Notes: generated from the sequence alone by a model not told the origin. Counted from the stretch's first letter, positions 1 through 9,774 are shown. The stretch is DNA of 64,000 nt from Pseudomonas sp. ML2-2023-3 (GCF_037055275.1 NZ_CP146343.1:382001-446000); one strand, 5' to 3'. A program made the numbers and translations.

Positions 1-1444
1 TGCTTTCAAGTTCGATCCAGCCCTTCTCCTGAAAGTAATCCAGCGCTTTGACCACCCGGTTCCGATCAGCCTGATGCTGGCTGTACAGCCCGTCGAAATT
101 CACCGTGGCCCAGGTTCTGGCTCGGCTGGAAGTCTGGATGATGGCCGAGACAAATTGCTGACGCTCGCCCTCAAACTTGGCCAGCAACACATCAGGTTCT
201 ATCAGGAATTTGAAACGATACTCGGCGAAATAGGCATAGCGAGGGGCAATCAGGCCACGCAGTTCCAACTGGACCAACAAAGTCTTGAGCGGTAACTGAC
301 GAATGTTGCTCTGATCGGACAGAGGCAGCAGCATGAACTCCCACTGCCCTTGCACAATTGCCTCACGCAACTCATCGAGTACATAGCGAATGCCCTGCAA
401 CTCCGGCGTGTCGCCGTACACAAAGTTTTCCAGCACATTGAGGCTGTCGCGATTGGCCAGCACCAGGCACTCCGAGGGTGCGCCATCACGCCCTGCGCGG
501 CCGATTTCCTGGCTGTAGTTTTCGATCGACTTGGGCAAGTCGAAATGCACCACGTTACGGATGTCGCTCTTGTCGATGCCCATGCCAAAGGCAATGGTGG
601 CAACGATGCAATTCAACTGCCCGCCCATGAACTGGCGCTGAATGCCCTCGCGCTGATCATGGGGCAAACCGGCGTGATAGGCGTTGGCGCTAATCCCGTT
701 CTGGTTCAAGTGCTGGGCAATGTGCTCGGCGGTCTTTTGCAGCGTGACATACACAATGCTCGGCTGACCGAGACGCTCGCCCATCCACTGCACCAGGCGC
801 TGACGCTTGGCGGCACCAGTGACGGGCTCGACCCAAAGATTGAGATTGGCGCGATAGAAACCGGTGGTGATGACGTCCGACTCGGCAATCGCGAACTTGA
901 CCTGCATGTCTGCGATCACATTAGGGGTCGCCGTCGCGGTCAGCAGCAGCGCTTGCGGGATATTGAACTGGCGCTGGTAGTCCGGAAGCTTCAGGTAGTC
1001 CGGACGGAAATTATGCCCCCACTCGGAAATACAGTGCGCTTCGTCCACCACCAGCAGGGAAATCGGCACTTGCTGCAAAAAGTTACGAAAGCGCTCGTTT
1101 TTCAGTCGCTCGACCGAAATCATCAGGATCTTCAACTCGCCCGCTTTCGCCCGGGCCATGACGGCGCTTGCCTCGTCGCGGCTTTGCGCCGAATCGATGC
1201 TGGCCGCTGCAATCCCGTGGCGCTGCAAAAAAGCCAATTGGTCCTGCATCAAGGCCAACAGCGGCGAAACCACTAGCGTCAGGTGAGGCAACAGCAGCGC
1301 CGGCAGTTGGTAGCACAGGGATTTGCCCGATCCCGTAGGGAAAATCGCCGCCGCTGAACGTCCAGCCAACACGGCACTGATCGCCGCTTCTTGCCCGGCA
1401 CGAAACTGTGGATAACCAAAGACCTGTTCCAGGGTGTTGTGCAT
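1..1444 (-). CDS. recQ: RecQ-family ATP-dependent DNA helicase, 3' end cut by window edge
   Basis: A continuous minus-strand frame runs from ATG at 1444 off the left edge (481 codons visible). Seen: an N-terminal FRAGQEAAI Q-motif region, Walker A FPTGSGKS, the Walker B box DEAH followed by CISEWGHNFRPDY (the RecQ aromatic loop), and the C-terminal helicase motifs including ENYSQEIGRAGRDG. RecQ helicases unwind 3'-5' during recombination and fork repair. The zinc-binding and winged-helix parts lie at or beyond the edge, so the presence of an HRDC domain cannot be judged. The family is certain; whether this is the sole RecQ or a second RecQ-like paralogue is not known. Confidence 0.9.
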   Translation of the reverse strand, partial: MHNTLEQVFGYPQFRAGQEAAISAVLAGRSAAAIFPTGSGKSLCYQLPALLLPHLTLVVSPLLALMQDQLAFLQRHGIAAASIDSAQSRDEASAVMARAKAGELKILMISVERLKNERFRNFLQQVPISLLVVDEAHCISEWGHNFRPDYLKLPDYQRQFNIPQALLLTATATPNVIADMQVKFAIAESDVITTGFYRANLNLWVEPVTGAAKRQRLVQWMGERLGQPSIVYVTLQKTAEHIAQHLNQNGISANAYHAGLPHDQREGIQRQFMGGQLNCIVATIAFGMGIDKSDIRNVVHFDLPKSIENYSQEIGRAGRDGAPSECLVLANRDSLNVLENFVYGDTPELQGIRYVLDELREAIVQGQWEFMLLPLSDQSNIRQLPLKTLLVQLELRGLIAPRYAYFAEYRFKFLIEPDVLLAKFEGERQQFVSAIIQTSSRARTWATVNFDGLYSQHQADRNRVVKALDYFQEKGWIELES

Positions 1445-1611
1445 GACTGTCACTCCTTTGACCGTTGCAAAGCGCAAGACTCTACGCCAGGTTTGCAGCC
1501 GATCGAGAAAAGGCCGGGGGCAAATTGAGAGGGGATGATACAGGGTCGAGCCAGGATGCCCTGAATAACCCTTTGTCAGGAGAAAACGCAAAATTTGGCA
1601 ATAACAGGATT

Positions 1612-1644
1612 TTGTCAGTAGTATTTATTGTGCATACGATAAAT
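1612..1644 (+). promoter_or_regulatory. Promoter and dyad operator of brnTA
   Basis: TTGTCA (1612-1617) and TACGAT (1635-1640) are separated by 17 bp, a good sigma-70 match. Over the -10 lies a 22-bp dyad at 1623-1644: ATTTAT-N-GT-N4-AC-N-ATAAAT. BrnA antitoxins are known to autoregulate through a ribbon-helix-helix fold, so this is the likely BrnA (or BrnT-BrnA) operator. The predicted start of transcription falls at about 1646-1648, on the brnT ATG itself. Confidence 0.6.
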
Positions 1645-1646
1645 TG

Positions 1647-1919
1647 ATGCAAATAACCTACGACATCACCAAACGCAACAAGACGCTAATCGAGCGAGGC
1701 CTTGATTTCGCTGACGCAAAAACCCTATTTGCAGGTCATCACTTCACATCTGAAGACTCACGCCAGGATTACGGCGAAGTCCGACTAATCAGCATCGGCC
1801 TGTTACAGGAGCGCATGATTGTTTTGGTCTGGACACCGCGCGGCGCGGACCGCCGTATTATTTCCATGAGGAAAGCCAATGAGCGCGAACAAGCACTCTA
1901 CGCCCATCGACTGGGTTGA
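1647..1919 (+). CDS. brnT: BrnT-family toxin (type II toxin-antitoxin ribonuclease)
   Basis: 90 aa, the usual BrnT size. The family pattern is visible: an N-terminal ITYDITKRNKTLIERGLDF segment, then DYGEVRLISIG, a VLVWTPRG strand and the terminal RRIISMRKANEREQALY helix. BrnT folds like RelE and cleaves RNA, and is neutralised by BrnA. ATG 1647 is preferred; an in-frame TTG sits directly before it at 1644. No Shine-Dalgarno is seen, which fits a leaderless message from the promoter at 1612-1640. The 3' end overlaps brnA by 41 nt, which suggests coupled translation. Confidence 0.88.
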   Translation: MQITYDITKRNKTLIERGLDFADAKTLFAGHHFTSEDSRQDYGEVRLISIGLLQERMIVLVWTPRGADRRIISMRKANEREQALYAHRLG

Positions 1920-2157
1920 CCCGGATGACGCGCCCGAACTGACAGAAGCCTTTTTTGAAGCTGCCGACGAGTTCAAAGGTCCGCTGTTGATTAAACGCGG
2001 CAGACCCAAAGCGAACAAAGTGCTCACACGAATCACCATCCGTCTTGCTCCCGAAGTCGTAGAGCAATTCAAGGCCTCCGGCCCCGGCTGGCAAACACGC
2101 ATGAACGCAGCACTGGCTGACTGGTTGAAGAGTCATTCGCCAGGAGAGATACCTTGA
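1879..2157 (+). CDS. brnA: BrnA-family antitoxin
   Basis: 92 aa. The N-terminal part (DWVDPDDAPELTEAFFEAAD) is the region that wraps the toxin. The C-terminal part (residues ~50-88: TRITIRLAPEVVEQFKASG, then GWQTRMNAALADWL) is the ribbon-helix-helix DNA-binding domain typical of BrnA. Its start lies inside brnT, the toxin-first order usual for brnTA. It probably represses the dyad at 1623-1644. The pair looks intact. Confidence 0.88.
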   Translation: MSANKHSTPIDWVDPDDAPELTEAFFEAADEFKGPLLIKRGRPKANKVLTRITIRLAPEVVEQFKASGPGWQTRMNAALADWLKSHSPGEIP

Positions 2158-2179
2158 AACTCTTTTCGGACTTTTGATA

Positions 2180-2530
2180 ATGAAACTCGCCACCGACCTC
2201 CCGGACACCCCCATCCTGCGCGAGCTGATGCAGTTGCTGCATGAAGAAATCGGCCTGCCGGAACACAAAACCATCAGTCTCAAGACCGCGATCAACGCGG
2301 ATCTTGGCTGCAATGGCAGCGATGCCCAGCATTTGATGGAAGCCCTCGAGGAACGTTTCGGGCTCGAGTTGGCGGACTATGATGCCTACCGCTACTTCCA
2401 GCCTGCGGGCAACGACCCGCACCTCAAGCGCAAGGCCAAGGGCCGCGAGGGCAAAGTACCCCTGACCATCGGCATGCTGTACGCGGCGATCAGCAGCGGC
2501 CATTGGGATACGCAAAACCTGGAAGCTTAG
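2180..2530 (+). CDS. DUF1493-family protein (acyl-carrier-like fold)
   Basis: 116 aa from ATG 2180; a TTG at 2174 is the only in-frame alternative close by. The segment LKTAINADLGCNGSDAQHLMEALEERFGLEL resembles the helix arrangement of acyl carrier proteins, and the closing LTIGMLYAAISSGHW is typical of DUF1493. It has no DSL serine of a true ACP in the right place (GCNGSDA instead), so pantetheine attachment is doubtful. Function is unknown. It stands alone between brnTA and a REP element. Confidence 0.7.
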   Translation: MKLATDLPDTPILRELMQLLHEEIGLPEHKTISLKTAINADLGCNGSDAQHLMEALEERFGLELADYDAYRYFQPAGNDPHLKRKAKGREGKVPLTIGMLYAAISSGHWDTQNLEA

Positions 2531-2540
2531 GTAAGACGTT

Positions 2541-2630
2541 CTGTCGGAGCAGTCTTGCTCGCGATTCGGGCAACGCGGTTTGCCAGAGTCACCCCGGCGA
2601 TGCCATCGCGAGCAAGCCCGCTCCCACAGG
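2541..2630. repeat. Paired inverted REP (REPIN), family A
   Basis: Two inverted copies of the palindromic unit: a degenerate CTGTCGGAGCAGTCTTGCTC at the left and GAGCAAGCCCGCTCCCAC at the right, about 90 bp overall. The same unit recurs at 7515-7604 and 19989-20078. Such pairs are non-autonomous elements moved by RAYT transposases; none is encoded in this window. Confidence 0.85.
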
Positions 2631-2649
2631 ATGCATCTGCTCAGGCACA

Positions 2650-2676
2650 AAAAAGCCGCCCTCTCAGGCGGCTTCT
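2650..2676 (-). terminator. Rho-independent terminator of pckA
   Basis: On the minus strand, an AAGCCGCC / GGCGGC stem with a short loop is followed by a run of six T. It lies about 30 nt beyond the pckA stop codon. Confidence 0.8.
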
Positions 2677-2703
2677 TTGTGGATCAACACACTGACCGAA
2701 TGC

Positions 2704-4245
2704 TTACGCCTTCGGACCCGCTGCCTTGATCGCGTCGCTGACGTCGAACTTCTTGAAGTTCTCTACGAACAGGCCAGCCAATGCCTTGGCAGCTTCGTCG
2801 TAGGCAGCTTTGTCTGCCCAGGTGTTGCGTGGATTGAGCAGAACAGTGTCAACGCCCGGTACGGCCAATGGCACGTCGAGGTTGATGGTGTCCAGGTGTT
2901 CGGTTTCTGCGCCGACCAGAGCACCGCTCTGGATCGCAGCAATCACGCCACGGGTGGTCGGGATGTTGAAGCGCTTGCCAACACCGTAGCCACCACCGGT
3001 CCAGCCGGTGTTGACCAGGTACACCTTGGAGCCGAAGCCGCGGATGCGTTTGATCAGCAGCTCTGCGTATTCGCCAGCCGGACGCGGGAAGAACGGTGCG
3101 CCGAAGCAGGTGGAGAAGGTGGACTTGATGCCGCTGCCCGAACCCATTTCAGTCGAGCCCACCAGTGCGGTGTAGCCGGACAGGAAGTGGTAGGCCGCTT
3201 GTTCTTCGCTGAGGATCGACACGGGCGGCAATACGCCGGTCAGGTCGCAGGTCAGGAAGATCACAGCGTTTGGCTCGCCGCCCAGGTTCTTCTCGGAACG
3301 CTTGGCAACGTGCTCCAGCGGGTAAGCTGCGCGGCTGTTCTGGGTCAGGCTGACATCGGCATAGTCAGGGTGCTTTGCATCGTCGAGAACAACGTTCTCC
3401 AACACGGCGCCGTGCTTGATGGCTTTCCAGATGACCGGCTCGTTCTTCTCGGACAGGTCGATGCACTTGGCATAGCAACCGCCTTCGATGTTGAACACCA
3501 CACCTTCGCCCCAACCGTGTTCGTCATCACCGATCAGGTAACGGCTTTCATCGGCGGACAGGGTGGTTTTACCGGTGCCGGACAGGCCGAAGAACAGGGT
3601 CACATCGCCTTCTTCGCCAATGTTGGCAGCGCAGTGCATCGGCAGCACGTCAGCAGCAGGCAACAGGAAGTTCTGTACCGAGAACATGGCTTTTTTCATT
3701 TCACCGGCGTAACGCATACCGGCGATCAGCACTTTTTTCTGGGCGAAGTTGAGGATCACGCAACCGTCAGAGTTGGTGCCATCACGCTCAGGTACGCACT
3801 CGAAGTTGGCCACGTTGAGCACTTGCCACTCTTCACGACCGGCCGGGTTGTACTGAGCCGGGTTGATGAACAGGCAACGGCCGAACAGGTTCTGCCAGGC
3901 AGTCTGGGTAGTCATTTTCACGGCCAGGTAGTGGTCTTCGGAAGCACCTACATGCACGTGGGAAACGAAATGCTCTTGCGCGTTGTTGAACGCCTCGACG
4001 CGGTCCCACAAGGCATCGAACTTGTCGGCCGGGAACTTGCGGTTGATCGGGCCCCAGGCAATGGATGCCTGAGTGGACGGTTCTTCAACAATGAAGCGGT
4101 CAGCCGGTGAACGGCCTGTACGGTGGCCAGTTTCGACAACCAGTGCGCCATTGTCGGCAAGCACGCCTTCACCACGGCTCAGGGCTTCTTTGACCAGATC
4201 GTCGATGCTCAGATCGGTGTACACGGCGTTATTAGCTTGCGTCAT
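2704..4245 (-). CDS. pckA: Phosphoenolpyruvate carboxykinase (ATP)
   Basis: 513 aa, full length. It converts oxaloacetate and ATP to PEP, CO2 and ADP, the entry step of gluconeogenesis in the cytoplasm. Seen: the substrate-site region [13 protein letters not shown] (residues ~40-52), the kinase-1a P-loop [13 protein letters not shown] (~235-247) and the metal-site [13 protein letters not shown]. The 179-bp gap before hslO suggests its own promoter. It is followed by a clear terminator. The order pckA-hslO-hslR is conserved in pseudomonads. Confidence 0.97.
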   Translation of the reverse strand: MTQANNAVYTDLSIDDLVKEALSRGEGVLADNGALVVETGHRTGRSPADRFIVEEPSTQASIAWGPINRKFPADKFDALWDRVEAFNNAQEHFVSHVHVGASEDHYLAVKMTTQTAWQNLFGRCLFINPAQYNPAGREEWQVLNVANFECVPERDGTNSDGCVILNFAQKKVLIAGMRYAGEMKKAMFSVQNFLLPAADVLPMHCAANIGEEGDVTLFFGLSGTGKTTLSADESRYLIGDDEHGWGEGVVFNIEGGCYAKCIDLSEKNEPVIWKAIKHGAVLENVVLDDAKHPDYADVSLTQNSRAAYPLEHVAKRSEKNLGGEPNAVIFLTCDLTGVLPPVSILSEEQAAYHFLSGYTALVGSTEMGSGSGIKSTFSTCFGAPFFPRPAGEYAELLIKRIRGFGSKVYLVNTGWTGGGYGVGKRFNIPTTRGVIAAIQSGALVGAETEHLDTINLDVPLAVPGVDTVLLNPRNTWADKAAYDEAAKALAGLFVENFKKFDVSDAIKAAGPKA

Positions 4246-4424
4246 GAGGTTCCCCGTCGGCCATTGGCCGAGTGCGCCAAACGTTTTGTAGTAGAAAAAT
4301 TTGCACTACTACCGCGAAAAAAGTGGGCCGGATTATGCCAGAAAACCCCAAAAAGAGTAGGGCCCACCTGTCAGAACCGCGCAAGAACGGGGTTTGACAG
4401 GTGTTTTACCTAGGCTGAAACGTT

Positions 4425-5327
4425 TTAGTGATGAGTGCCAGAAGGGGATTCAACACCCGCGCCTGCGAACAATTGATCGACATCAGCCGCGTCAAACAGG
4501 TAGCGCTCGTTGCAAAACTGGCAGTCGATTTCGATATGACCGCCATGCTCGGTCACCAGAGTCAGCGCATCTTCGTGGCCGAGGCTGGTCAGGGCATTGC
4601 CCGAACGCTCACGGGAACAGCTGCACTTGAATTCGATGGCCTCGTTGTCAAACAGACGCACGGTTTCTTCGTGATAAAGGCGGTGCAGGATAGTCTCGTT
4701 GTCCAGCCCCAGCAGCTCTTCAGCTTTGAGTGTATCGCCCAGCATCAGCAGCCGGTCCCAGCTGTCCACACGCTCGTCTTCATCCTTGACCACGTCGGCA
4801 GGCAACTGCTGCAAGAACATGCCACGGGCGCGCTGGCCATCGGCAACCAGCCAGAAGCGGGTTGGCACTTGCTCGGACATCACGAAGTAGTTGGTGAAAC
4901 AGTCGGCCAGGGTTTCGCCGTTCAGGTCCACAATCCCCTGGTAGCGTTTGCCAACCGTAGGATCAATGGTAATGGCCAGTACGCCATTGGGCAGCAGGTC
5001 GGCCAGAGTGGCATCAGGAGCAATGCGATCGGCGTCGAAACGTGCCAGGCCGCGTATCTCACGGTCGCTGGTGCATTCGATCATCAGCAGCGGCACCGGG
5101 CCTTCCGAACGGGCTTGCAAGCTCAGCAAACCATCAATTTTCTGGTTGCCCACCAGCAACGCAGCAGCAGCCATCAGCTCGCCCAGCAACTGCTGGACCG
5201 GCTGTGGATAAGCGTGCTTGGCCAACACGTCAGCGTAGCTATGCTCCAGCGATGCCAGTTCGCCACGGGCGTCGCTGGTATCGAACATAAAGCGTTGTGT
5301 GGCATCGTTTTTGAGTAAGTCGGACAT
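4425..5327 (-). CDS. hslO: Redox-regulated chaperone Hsp33
   Basis: 300 aa from ATG 5327 (MSDLLKND). A TTG at 5354 would add nine residues but has no support. Hsp33 is a cytoplasmic holdase activated by oxidation. The C-terminal zinc switch is present as CSCSRER (~235) and CQFCNERY (~266), the four-cysteine CxC...CxxC set. It sits upstream of pckA on the same strand and downstream of hslR, another heat-shock gene. Confidence 0.95.
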   Translation of the reverse strand: MSDLLKNDATQRFMFDTSDARGELASLEHSYADVLAKHAYPQPVQQLLGELMAAAALLVGNQKIDGLLSLQARSEGPVPLLMIECTSDREIRGLARFDADRIAPDATLADLLPNGVLAITIDPTVGKRYQGIVDLNGETLADCFTNYFVMSEQVPTRFWLVADGQRARGMFLQQLPADVVKDEDERVDSWDRLLMLGDTLKAEELLGLDNETILHRLYHEETVRLFDNEAIEFKCSCSRERSGNALTSLGHEDALTLVTEHGGHIEIDCQFCNERYLFDAADVDQLFAGAGVESPSGTHH

Positions 5328-5472
5328 AAGAATAGAGTTCTGAATTGGTGACAAAATGTGTACGGATCGTTGGATGTCGTGCAGGTCTAATGACCCTATA
5401 TGGCGCCATACATGGATGATTACAAGTTATGCGCACACAGACTCGACGTACGGTTTGCGAGCTTCGGCCAGC

Positions 5473-5880
5473 TCACTCGGCCCCACTGGCATCATGGAAC
5501 TGATGCAGTTGGCGTCGTTGTTTCTTGGTTGGTTTTCCTTCGGTGCTGATACCCATTGCACCGGATTTGCGCATGGCCGCTGCGTTTTCCCGCTTGGCAA
5601 TGCTTTGCCCGGTTTCGGCGTACAGCAATTGAGCCTCGGGAGCGCCTCGACGCACCACTGACAGTGCTTTGACTTCCACAGTACGTTCTTCAAGGCCTAC
5701 ACGTATTTGCAGTTCATCGCCCACCCGTGGCTCTTTGCTCGGTTTGCAGCGCTCACCACGGCAATGCACCTTGCCGCTTTCGATCGCGGCTTTGGCCAAT
5801 GCACGGGTTTTGTAAAAACGCGCTGCCCAGAGCCACTTGTCCAGGCGAACCTTGTCGTCCACTTCCTGTTTTTGTGCCAC
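5473..5880 (-). CDS. hslR: Hsp15-type RNA-binding S4-domain protein
   Basis: 135 aa with a GTG start at 5878-5880, supported by an AGAGGGAT Shine-Dalgarno just upstream. The S4 RNA-binding domain is at residues ~9-70 (VRLDKWLWAARFYKTRALA), with a basic C-terminal tail. In E. coli Hsp15 binds stalled 50S subunits carrying nascent chains and recycles them. It forms a heat-shock pair with hslO. Confidence 0.93.
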   Translation of the reverse strand: MAQKQEVDDKVRLDKWLWAARFYKTRALAKAAIESGKVHCRGERCKPSKEPRVGDELQIRVGLEERTVEVKALSVVRRGAPEAQLLYAETGQSIAKRENAAAMRKSGAMGISTEGKPTKKQRRQLHQFHDASGAE

Positions 5881-6115
5881 TGGAATCCCTCTTCATTTGA
5901 ATAGTCAGAACTGTACTACTACTTGCGATGAACAACTGAAGCAATCAGCCCGATAGAATGCCTGCCTGCTGAATAGCGTACACGTAGATAACTGTCGCCA
6001 TTTGCCGGATATTCTGCGTGAATACCGTTTCTACACAGCCAAATCGGCATCGCCGATTGTTTTACCTGCAGGGTTTCTCCTGCAGCCTGAATACGTTAAT
6101 CGCTGGTTACTTATA

Positions 6116-6598
6116 TTGAAGACTTTTGATCACTTGACCGTTGTCGGTCTGCGCGAGTGGGTGGCGCTTCCCGATTTGGGAGTTGCCGGCCTGCGGGCGA
6201 AAATCGACACCGGTGCCAGTACCTCCAGCTTGCACGCCACCGAGATCGAGCCATTTGAGCGCGAGGGTGAAAAGTGGGTACGTTTCAATGCCCATTTGGG
6301 CACGTTGGTACAGCTGCGCCACCGCCGCTGTGAAGCCCCGTTAGTCGCCATAAAAACCATAAAAAGCTCCAATGGTCACACCCAGGTTCGCTATGTGATC
6401 CGTACCGGCCTGGCGCTGGGCGATCGGGTCTGGCAGGTCGAGTTCACCCTCGCCTGCCGCAAATCGATGCGTTACCGCTTATTACTGGGCTCGAAAGCCC
6501 TGATTGACGGCCAGCTGGTCGTCAATCCAGAACATAAATACGTTCAAGACAAGCCGGTGTTTCCGGTCACTACTACCTCTGCCACAGGTGTTGCATGA
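6116..6598 (+). CDS. rimB: RimB-type retropepsin-like protease (ATP-dependent zinc protease family)
   Basis: 160 aa if started at TTG 6116. This is chosen because conservation of the family begins at [20 protein letters not shown]. The frame stays open upstream to another TTG at 6002, and neither start has a strong RBS. The retropepsin motif AKIDTGAST (residues ~27-35) supplies the catalytic Asp. In P. fluorescens RimB works with RimK and RimA to set the glutamation state of ribosomal protein RpsF. It overlaps rimK by 4 nt (ATGA). Confidence 0.82.
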   Translation: MKTFDHLTVVGLREWVALPDLGVAGLRAKIDTGASTSSLHATEIEPFEREGEKWVRFNAHLGTLVQLRHRRCEAPLVAIKTIKSSNGHTQVRYVIRTGLALGDRVWQVEFTLACRKSMRYRLLLGSKALIDGQLVVNPEHKYVQDKPVFPVTTTSATGVA

Positions 6599-7500
6599 AG
6601 ATCGCTGTGCTGTCGCGTAACCCGCGTCTGTATTCCACTCGTCGTCTGGTTGAAGCCGGTACCGAACGAGGCCATGAAATGGTAGTGATCGATACCCTGC
6701 GCGCCTATATGAACATTGCCAGTCATAAGCCGCAGATTCACTATCGCGGCAAGCCACTGGAAGGCTTCGACGCCGTAATCCCGCGTATTGGCGCCTCGGT
6801 CACGTTCTATGGCTGTGCAGTGTTGCGTCAGTTCGAAATGATGGGGGTGTTCCCGCTCAATGAGTCGGTAGCGATTGCCCGTTCACGGGACAAACTGCGC
6901 TCGTTGCAACTGCTGTCGCGTCGAGGCCTGGGTTTGCCTGTGACCGGTTTTGCCCACTCCCCTGACGACATTCCCGACCTGATCGAGATGGTCAATGGCG
7001 CGCCGCTGGTGATCAAGGTACTGGAAGGCACCCAGGGCATCGGCGTAGTGCTGTGCGAAACCGCCACTGCCGCTGAATCGGTGATTGAGGCCTTTATGGG
7101 GCTCAAGCAAAACATCATGGTGCAGGAATACATCAAGGAAGCGGGAGGCGCCGATATTCGCTGCTTCGTGGTCGGGGACAAGGTCATCGCGGCCATGAAG
7201 CGTCAGGCCAAACCTGGCGAGTTCCGCTCCAACCTGCACCGGGGCGGTAGCGCCAGCCTGATCAAGATCACCCCTGAGGAGCGCATGACCGCCATTCGTG
7301 CGGCCAAGGTCATGGGGTTGAGCGTGGCGGGGGTCGATATTTTGCGCTCCAACCACGGCCCATTAGTGCTGGAGGTCAATTCATCGCCGGGCCTGGAAGG
7401 TATTGAAACCACCACAGGCAAGGACGTGGCCGGGATCATCATTCAACATCTTGAAAAAAACAGCAGCCCGCACATGACACGGACCAAGGGCAAAGGCTAA
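6595..7500 (+). CDS. rimK: RpsF (S6) glutamate ligase RimK
   Basis: 301 aa ATP-grasp enzyme that adds glutamate residues to the C-terminus of ribosomal protein S6. Seen: the N-terminal pre-ATP-grasp part ([20 protein letters not shown]), the glycine-rich ATP loop [11 protein letters not shown] (~142-152) and the metal-binding [14 protein letters not shown] (~259-272). It is translationally coupled to rimB. A REP pair follows 15 nt after the stop and may stabilise or end the message. Confidence 0.95.
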   Translation: MKIAVLSRNPRLYSTRRLVEAGTERGHEMVVIDTLRAYMNIASHKPQIHYRGKPLEGFDAVIPRIGASVTFYGCAVLRQFEMMGVFPLNESVAIARSRDKLRSLQLLSRRGLGLPVTGFAHSPDDIPDLIEMVNGAPLVIKVLEGTQGIGVVLCETATAAESVIEAFMGLKQNIMVQEYIKEAGGADIRCFVVGDKVIAAMKRQAKPGEFRSNLHRGGSASLIKITPEERMTAIRAAKVMGLSVAGVDILRSNHGPLVLEVNSSPGLEGIETTTGKDVAGIIIQHLEKNSSPHMTRTKGKG

Positions 7501-7514
7501 ACGCCCGTCAAACC

Positions 7515-7604
7515 CTGTGGGAGCGGGCTTGCCCGCGATGGCAGCACCGCAGTTTAACTGGCTGACCGCGCCGCCTGCATCGCGAGCAAGCCCGCTCCCA
7601 CAGG
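7515..7604. repeat. Paired inverted REP (REPIN), family A
   Basis: CTGTGGGAGCGGGCTTGCCC on the left and its inverted partner GAGCAAGCCCGCTCCCACAG on the right, about 90 bp in all. It lies between the convergent genes rimK and envZ and can form a long cruciform or RNA hairpin in either direction. Confidence 0.92.
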
Positions 7605-7615
7605 GCCAGAAAAAT

Positions 7616-8929
7616 CTACACCGCCCCTCTTGGCAACATAAGCCCCAGCGGCAGGCGTACACGGGCTTCCAGCCCACCGCCGCTACGGTTACGCAATTCA
7701 ACATTGCCGCCATGCATGGAGGCAATCCGCTTCACGATAGCCAGGCCCAACCCTGTGCCTTTGCCACCACGGGCACGGTCACCGCGAATAAACGGATTGA
7801 AGATGTCTTCAAGTTCCGAAGGATCAATACCCGCGCCCCGGTCCATTACGCTGAGCACCACGTACGGTGCACTGACGTCTCCGGACACATATGCAGCAAC
7901 CTCAACGTCTTCGCCCGCATGGTGCAGGGCATTGCCGATCAGGTTGTTGAGCAGACGCTTCATCGACACCCGACGCAACGCAAACGGCTGGATCGGCTGC
8001 AAGCGCAAGCGCACCTGTTCACCGTTCTGGTTGTAGGGCGCCACCACTTCGCGGATCAGATCACACAGATCAACTTCTTCGACCGGCTCGTCACGCCCAT
8101 CACGGATAAAGGCCAGGAACTGATCGAGAATCGCATCCATGTCCTCAATGTCACGCACCATATCGTCTGAAAGGTCGCTGTGGTTGCCCATCAGCTCCAG
8201 AGAAAGGCGCAAACGGGTCAGCGGTGTTCTCAGGTCATGGGACACACCGGCAAGCATCAGCTCACGCTCACGGCCTGCCTGCTCAACATCTTCAGCCATT
8301 TGATTGAAGGCGCTGTACACCTCGGTCATCTCGCTGGGGGTGTCGCTGATCGGCAAGCGCACGCTGCGCCCCTGCCCCAGTTGACGAGCCGCATACACCA
8401 GTCGCTTGAGCGGCTGATTGAGCTGGCTGACGAAAATCCACGCCGACGCAGTGGATAACAAGCCAATGGCCAGGAACCAGCCCAGGACATTCCAGATTTT
8501 CTGCCCACGAAGCGGATGCGGATACAGCGGCACTTTCAACCAGCCTTCACCCAGGCTAGGCGCACGCACCCACAGGGCGGGAGACGTGTGCATGCGCAAG
8601 CGAACTTCGGTGTCAGGGCCTAGCTCGTCCTGCATCTGACGTTGGTAGATTTCGCTGTAAGGCCAGTGCTGCTCACCCTCGGGCACACCACCACCCACGA
8701 CGCGCACCAAATCAACGGCATCGATAATCTTGTTGCGGTTTTCCTCATCGGCCGCCCAATAGGCGCGCAAGGTCAGTGCCACACCGTGACTGTATTGGCG
8801 GTCGACCAACACGTCCTCGTTCATGAGCAGGTAAACCAGCGTCAGTGCCTTGGAAAACAGAACGACTATCAGGACGAGCCAGAGAGTGCGCGAGAAAAAA
8901 CTTTGGGGAAACCAGAGAGGGGTTTTCAT
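7616..8929 (-). CDS. envZ: Sensor histidine kinase EnvZ (AmgS type)
   Basis: 437 aa inner-membrane kinase. Seen: TM1 (~12-35), a periplasmic loop (~36-155), TM2 (~158-178), HAMP (~180-235), the phospho-acceptor box VSHDLRTPLTRLRL (~242-255) and the ATPase N and G boxes (LLNNLIGNALHHA, GKGTGLGLAIVKRI). Cognate regulator ompR lies upstream in the same unit. The orthologous pair next to tex in P. aeruginosa is AmgRS, which responds to membrane stress and aminoglycosides; the role here is inferred from synteny. Confidence 0.93.
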   Translation of the reverse strand: MKTPLWFPQSFFSRTLWLVLIVVLFSKALTLVYLLMNEDVLVDRQYSHGVALTLRAYWAADEENRNKIIDAVDLVRVVGGGVPEGEQHWPYSEIYQRQMQDELGPDTEVRLRMHTSPALWVRAPSLGEGWLKVPLYPHPLRGQKIWNVLGWFLAIGLLSTASAWIFVSQLNQPLKRLVYAARQLGQGRSVRLPISDTPSEMTEVYSAFNQMAEDVEQAGRERELMLAGVSHDLRTPLTRLRLSLELMGNHSDLSDDMVRDIEDMDAILDQFLAFIRDGRDEPVEEVDLCDLIREVVAPYNQNGEQVRLRLQPIQPFALRRVSMKRLLNNLIGNALHHAGEDVEVAAYVSGDVSAPYVVLSVMDRGAGIDPSELEDIFNPFIRGDRARGGKGTGLGLAIVKRIASMHGGNVELRNRSGGGLEARVRLPLGLMLPRGAV

Positions 8930-8987
8930 AGACAGCCGTTTTTACACTTTGCAGGAACGAGCCCAAAAGCCCGCAAAAAAATGAATC

Positions 8988-9017
8988 GCGAGCCACTCAG
9001 GAACCTGAATGACTCGC
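8988..9017. promoter_or_regulatory. Hairpin between ompR and envZ
   Basis: An imperfect inverted repeat (GCGAG...CTCAGG-aa-CCTGA...CTCGC) fills the 104-bp gap inside the ompR-envZ unit. It has the outline of a degenerate REP and no T-run. It could reduce envZ expression relative to ompR. Confidence 0.5.
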
Positions 9018-9033
9018 TCCTACAAATGATCGG

Positions 9034-9774
9034 TCACTTGGTCGCGTTACCATCCGGCACGAACACATAACCTACGCCCCAGACAGTCTGGATATAGCGC
9101 GGTTTGGACGGATCAGGCTCGATCATGCGACGCAAACGGGAGATCTGAACGTCGATTGAACGCTCCAGTGCATCCCATTCGCGACCACGGGCCAGATTCA
9201 TCAGCTTGTCACGGGTCAATGGCTCGCGAGCATGCATGACCAAGGCCTTGAGTACCGCAAACTCACCCGTAGTGAGCATGTGAACTTCATCACCGCGCTT
9301 GAGTTCGCGGGTGGCCAGGGACAACTCGTAATCACCGAAAGTCACGCTTTCGTCTTCGCTGCCCGGCGCACCCGGCACCGGTGCCGACTGGCGGCGCAAT
9401 ACAGCCCGCACCCGAGCCATCAGCTCATCGGGGTTGAACGGTTTGGCCAGGTAATCGTCTGCGCCCAGTTCCAGGCCCTTGATGCGGCTCAGCTCGTCGC
9501 CCTTGGCAGTCAGCATGATGATCGGCACCCGATTGCCCGCTGCACGCAGGCGGCGGCAGGCAGACAAGCCGTCTTCACCGGGCAGCATCAAATCCAGTAC
9601 CACCAGGTTAAATACCTCACGAGCCAGCAAACGATCCATTTGCTCGACGTTCGGCACAGCCCGGGCACGATAGCCCTTGCTGACGAAGAAACGTTCCAGC
9701 AGGCTGCTCAGTCCAGGATCGTCATCAACGATGAGAATTTTTTCGCCTTCAGCCGGTTGTGCAATGCTGCTCAT
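9034..9774 (-). CDS. ompR: Response regulator OmpR (AmgR type)
   Basis: 246 aa. The receiver domain (residues ~10-125) carries DDD acidic residues (IVDDDPGL), the phospho-acceptor Asp in NLVVLDLMLPGEDG, and the conserved Thr/Lys (MLTAKGD, YLAKPF). The winged-helix output domain (~145-240) ends in SIDVQISRLRRMIE...WGVGYVF, typical of OmpR/PhoB regulators. It is transcribed before envZ and divergently from tex. Confidence 0.95.
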   Translation of the reverse strand: MSSIAQPAEGEKILIVDDDPGLSSLLERFFVSKGYRARAVPNVEQMDRLLAREVFNLVVLDLMLPGEDGLSACRRLRAAGNRVPIIMLTAKGDELSRIKGLELGADDYLAKPFNPDELMARVRAVLRRQSAPVPGAPGSEDESVTFGDYELSLATRELKRGDEVHMLTTGEFAVLKALVMHAREPLTRDKLMNLARGREWDALERSIDVQISRLRRMIEPDPSKPRYIQTVWGVGYVFVPDGNATK

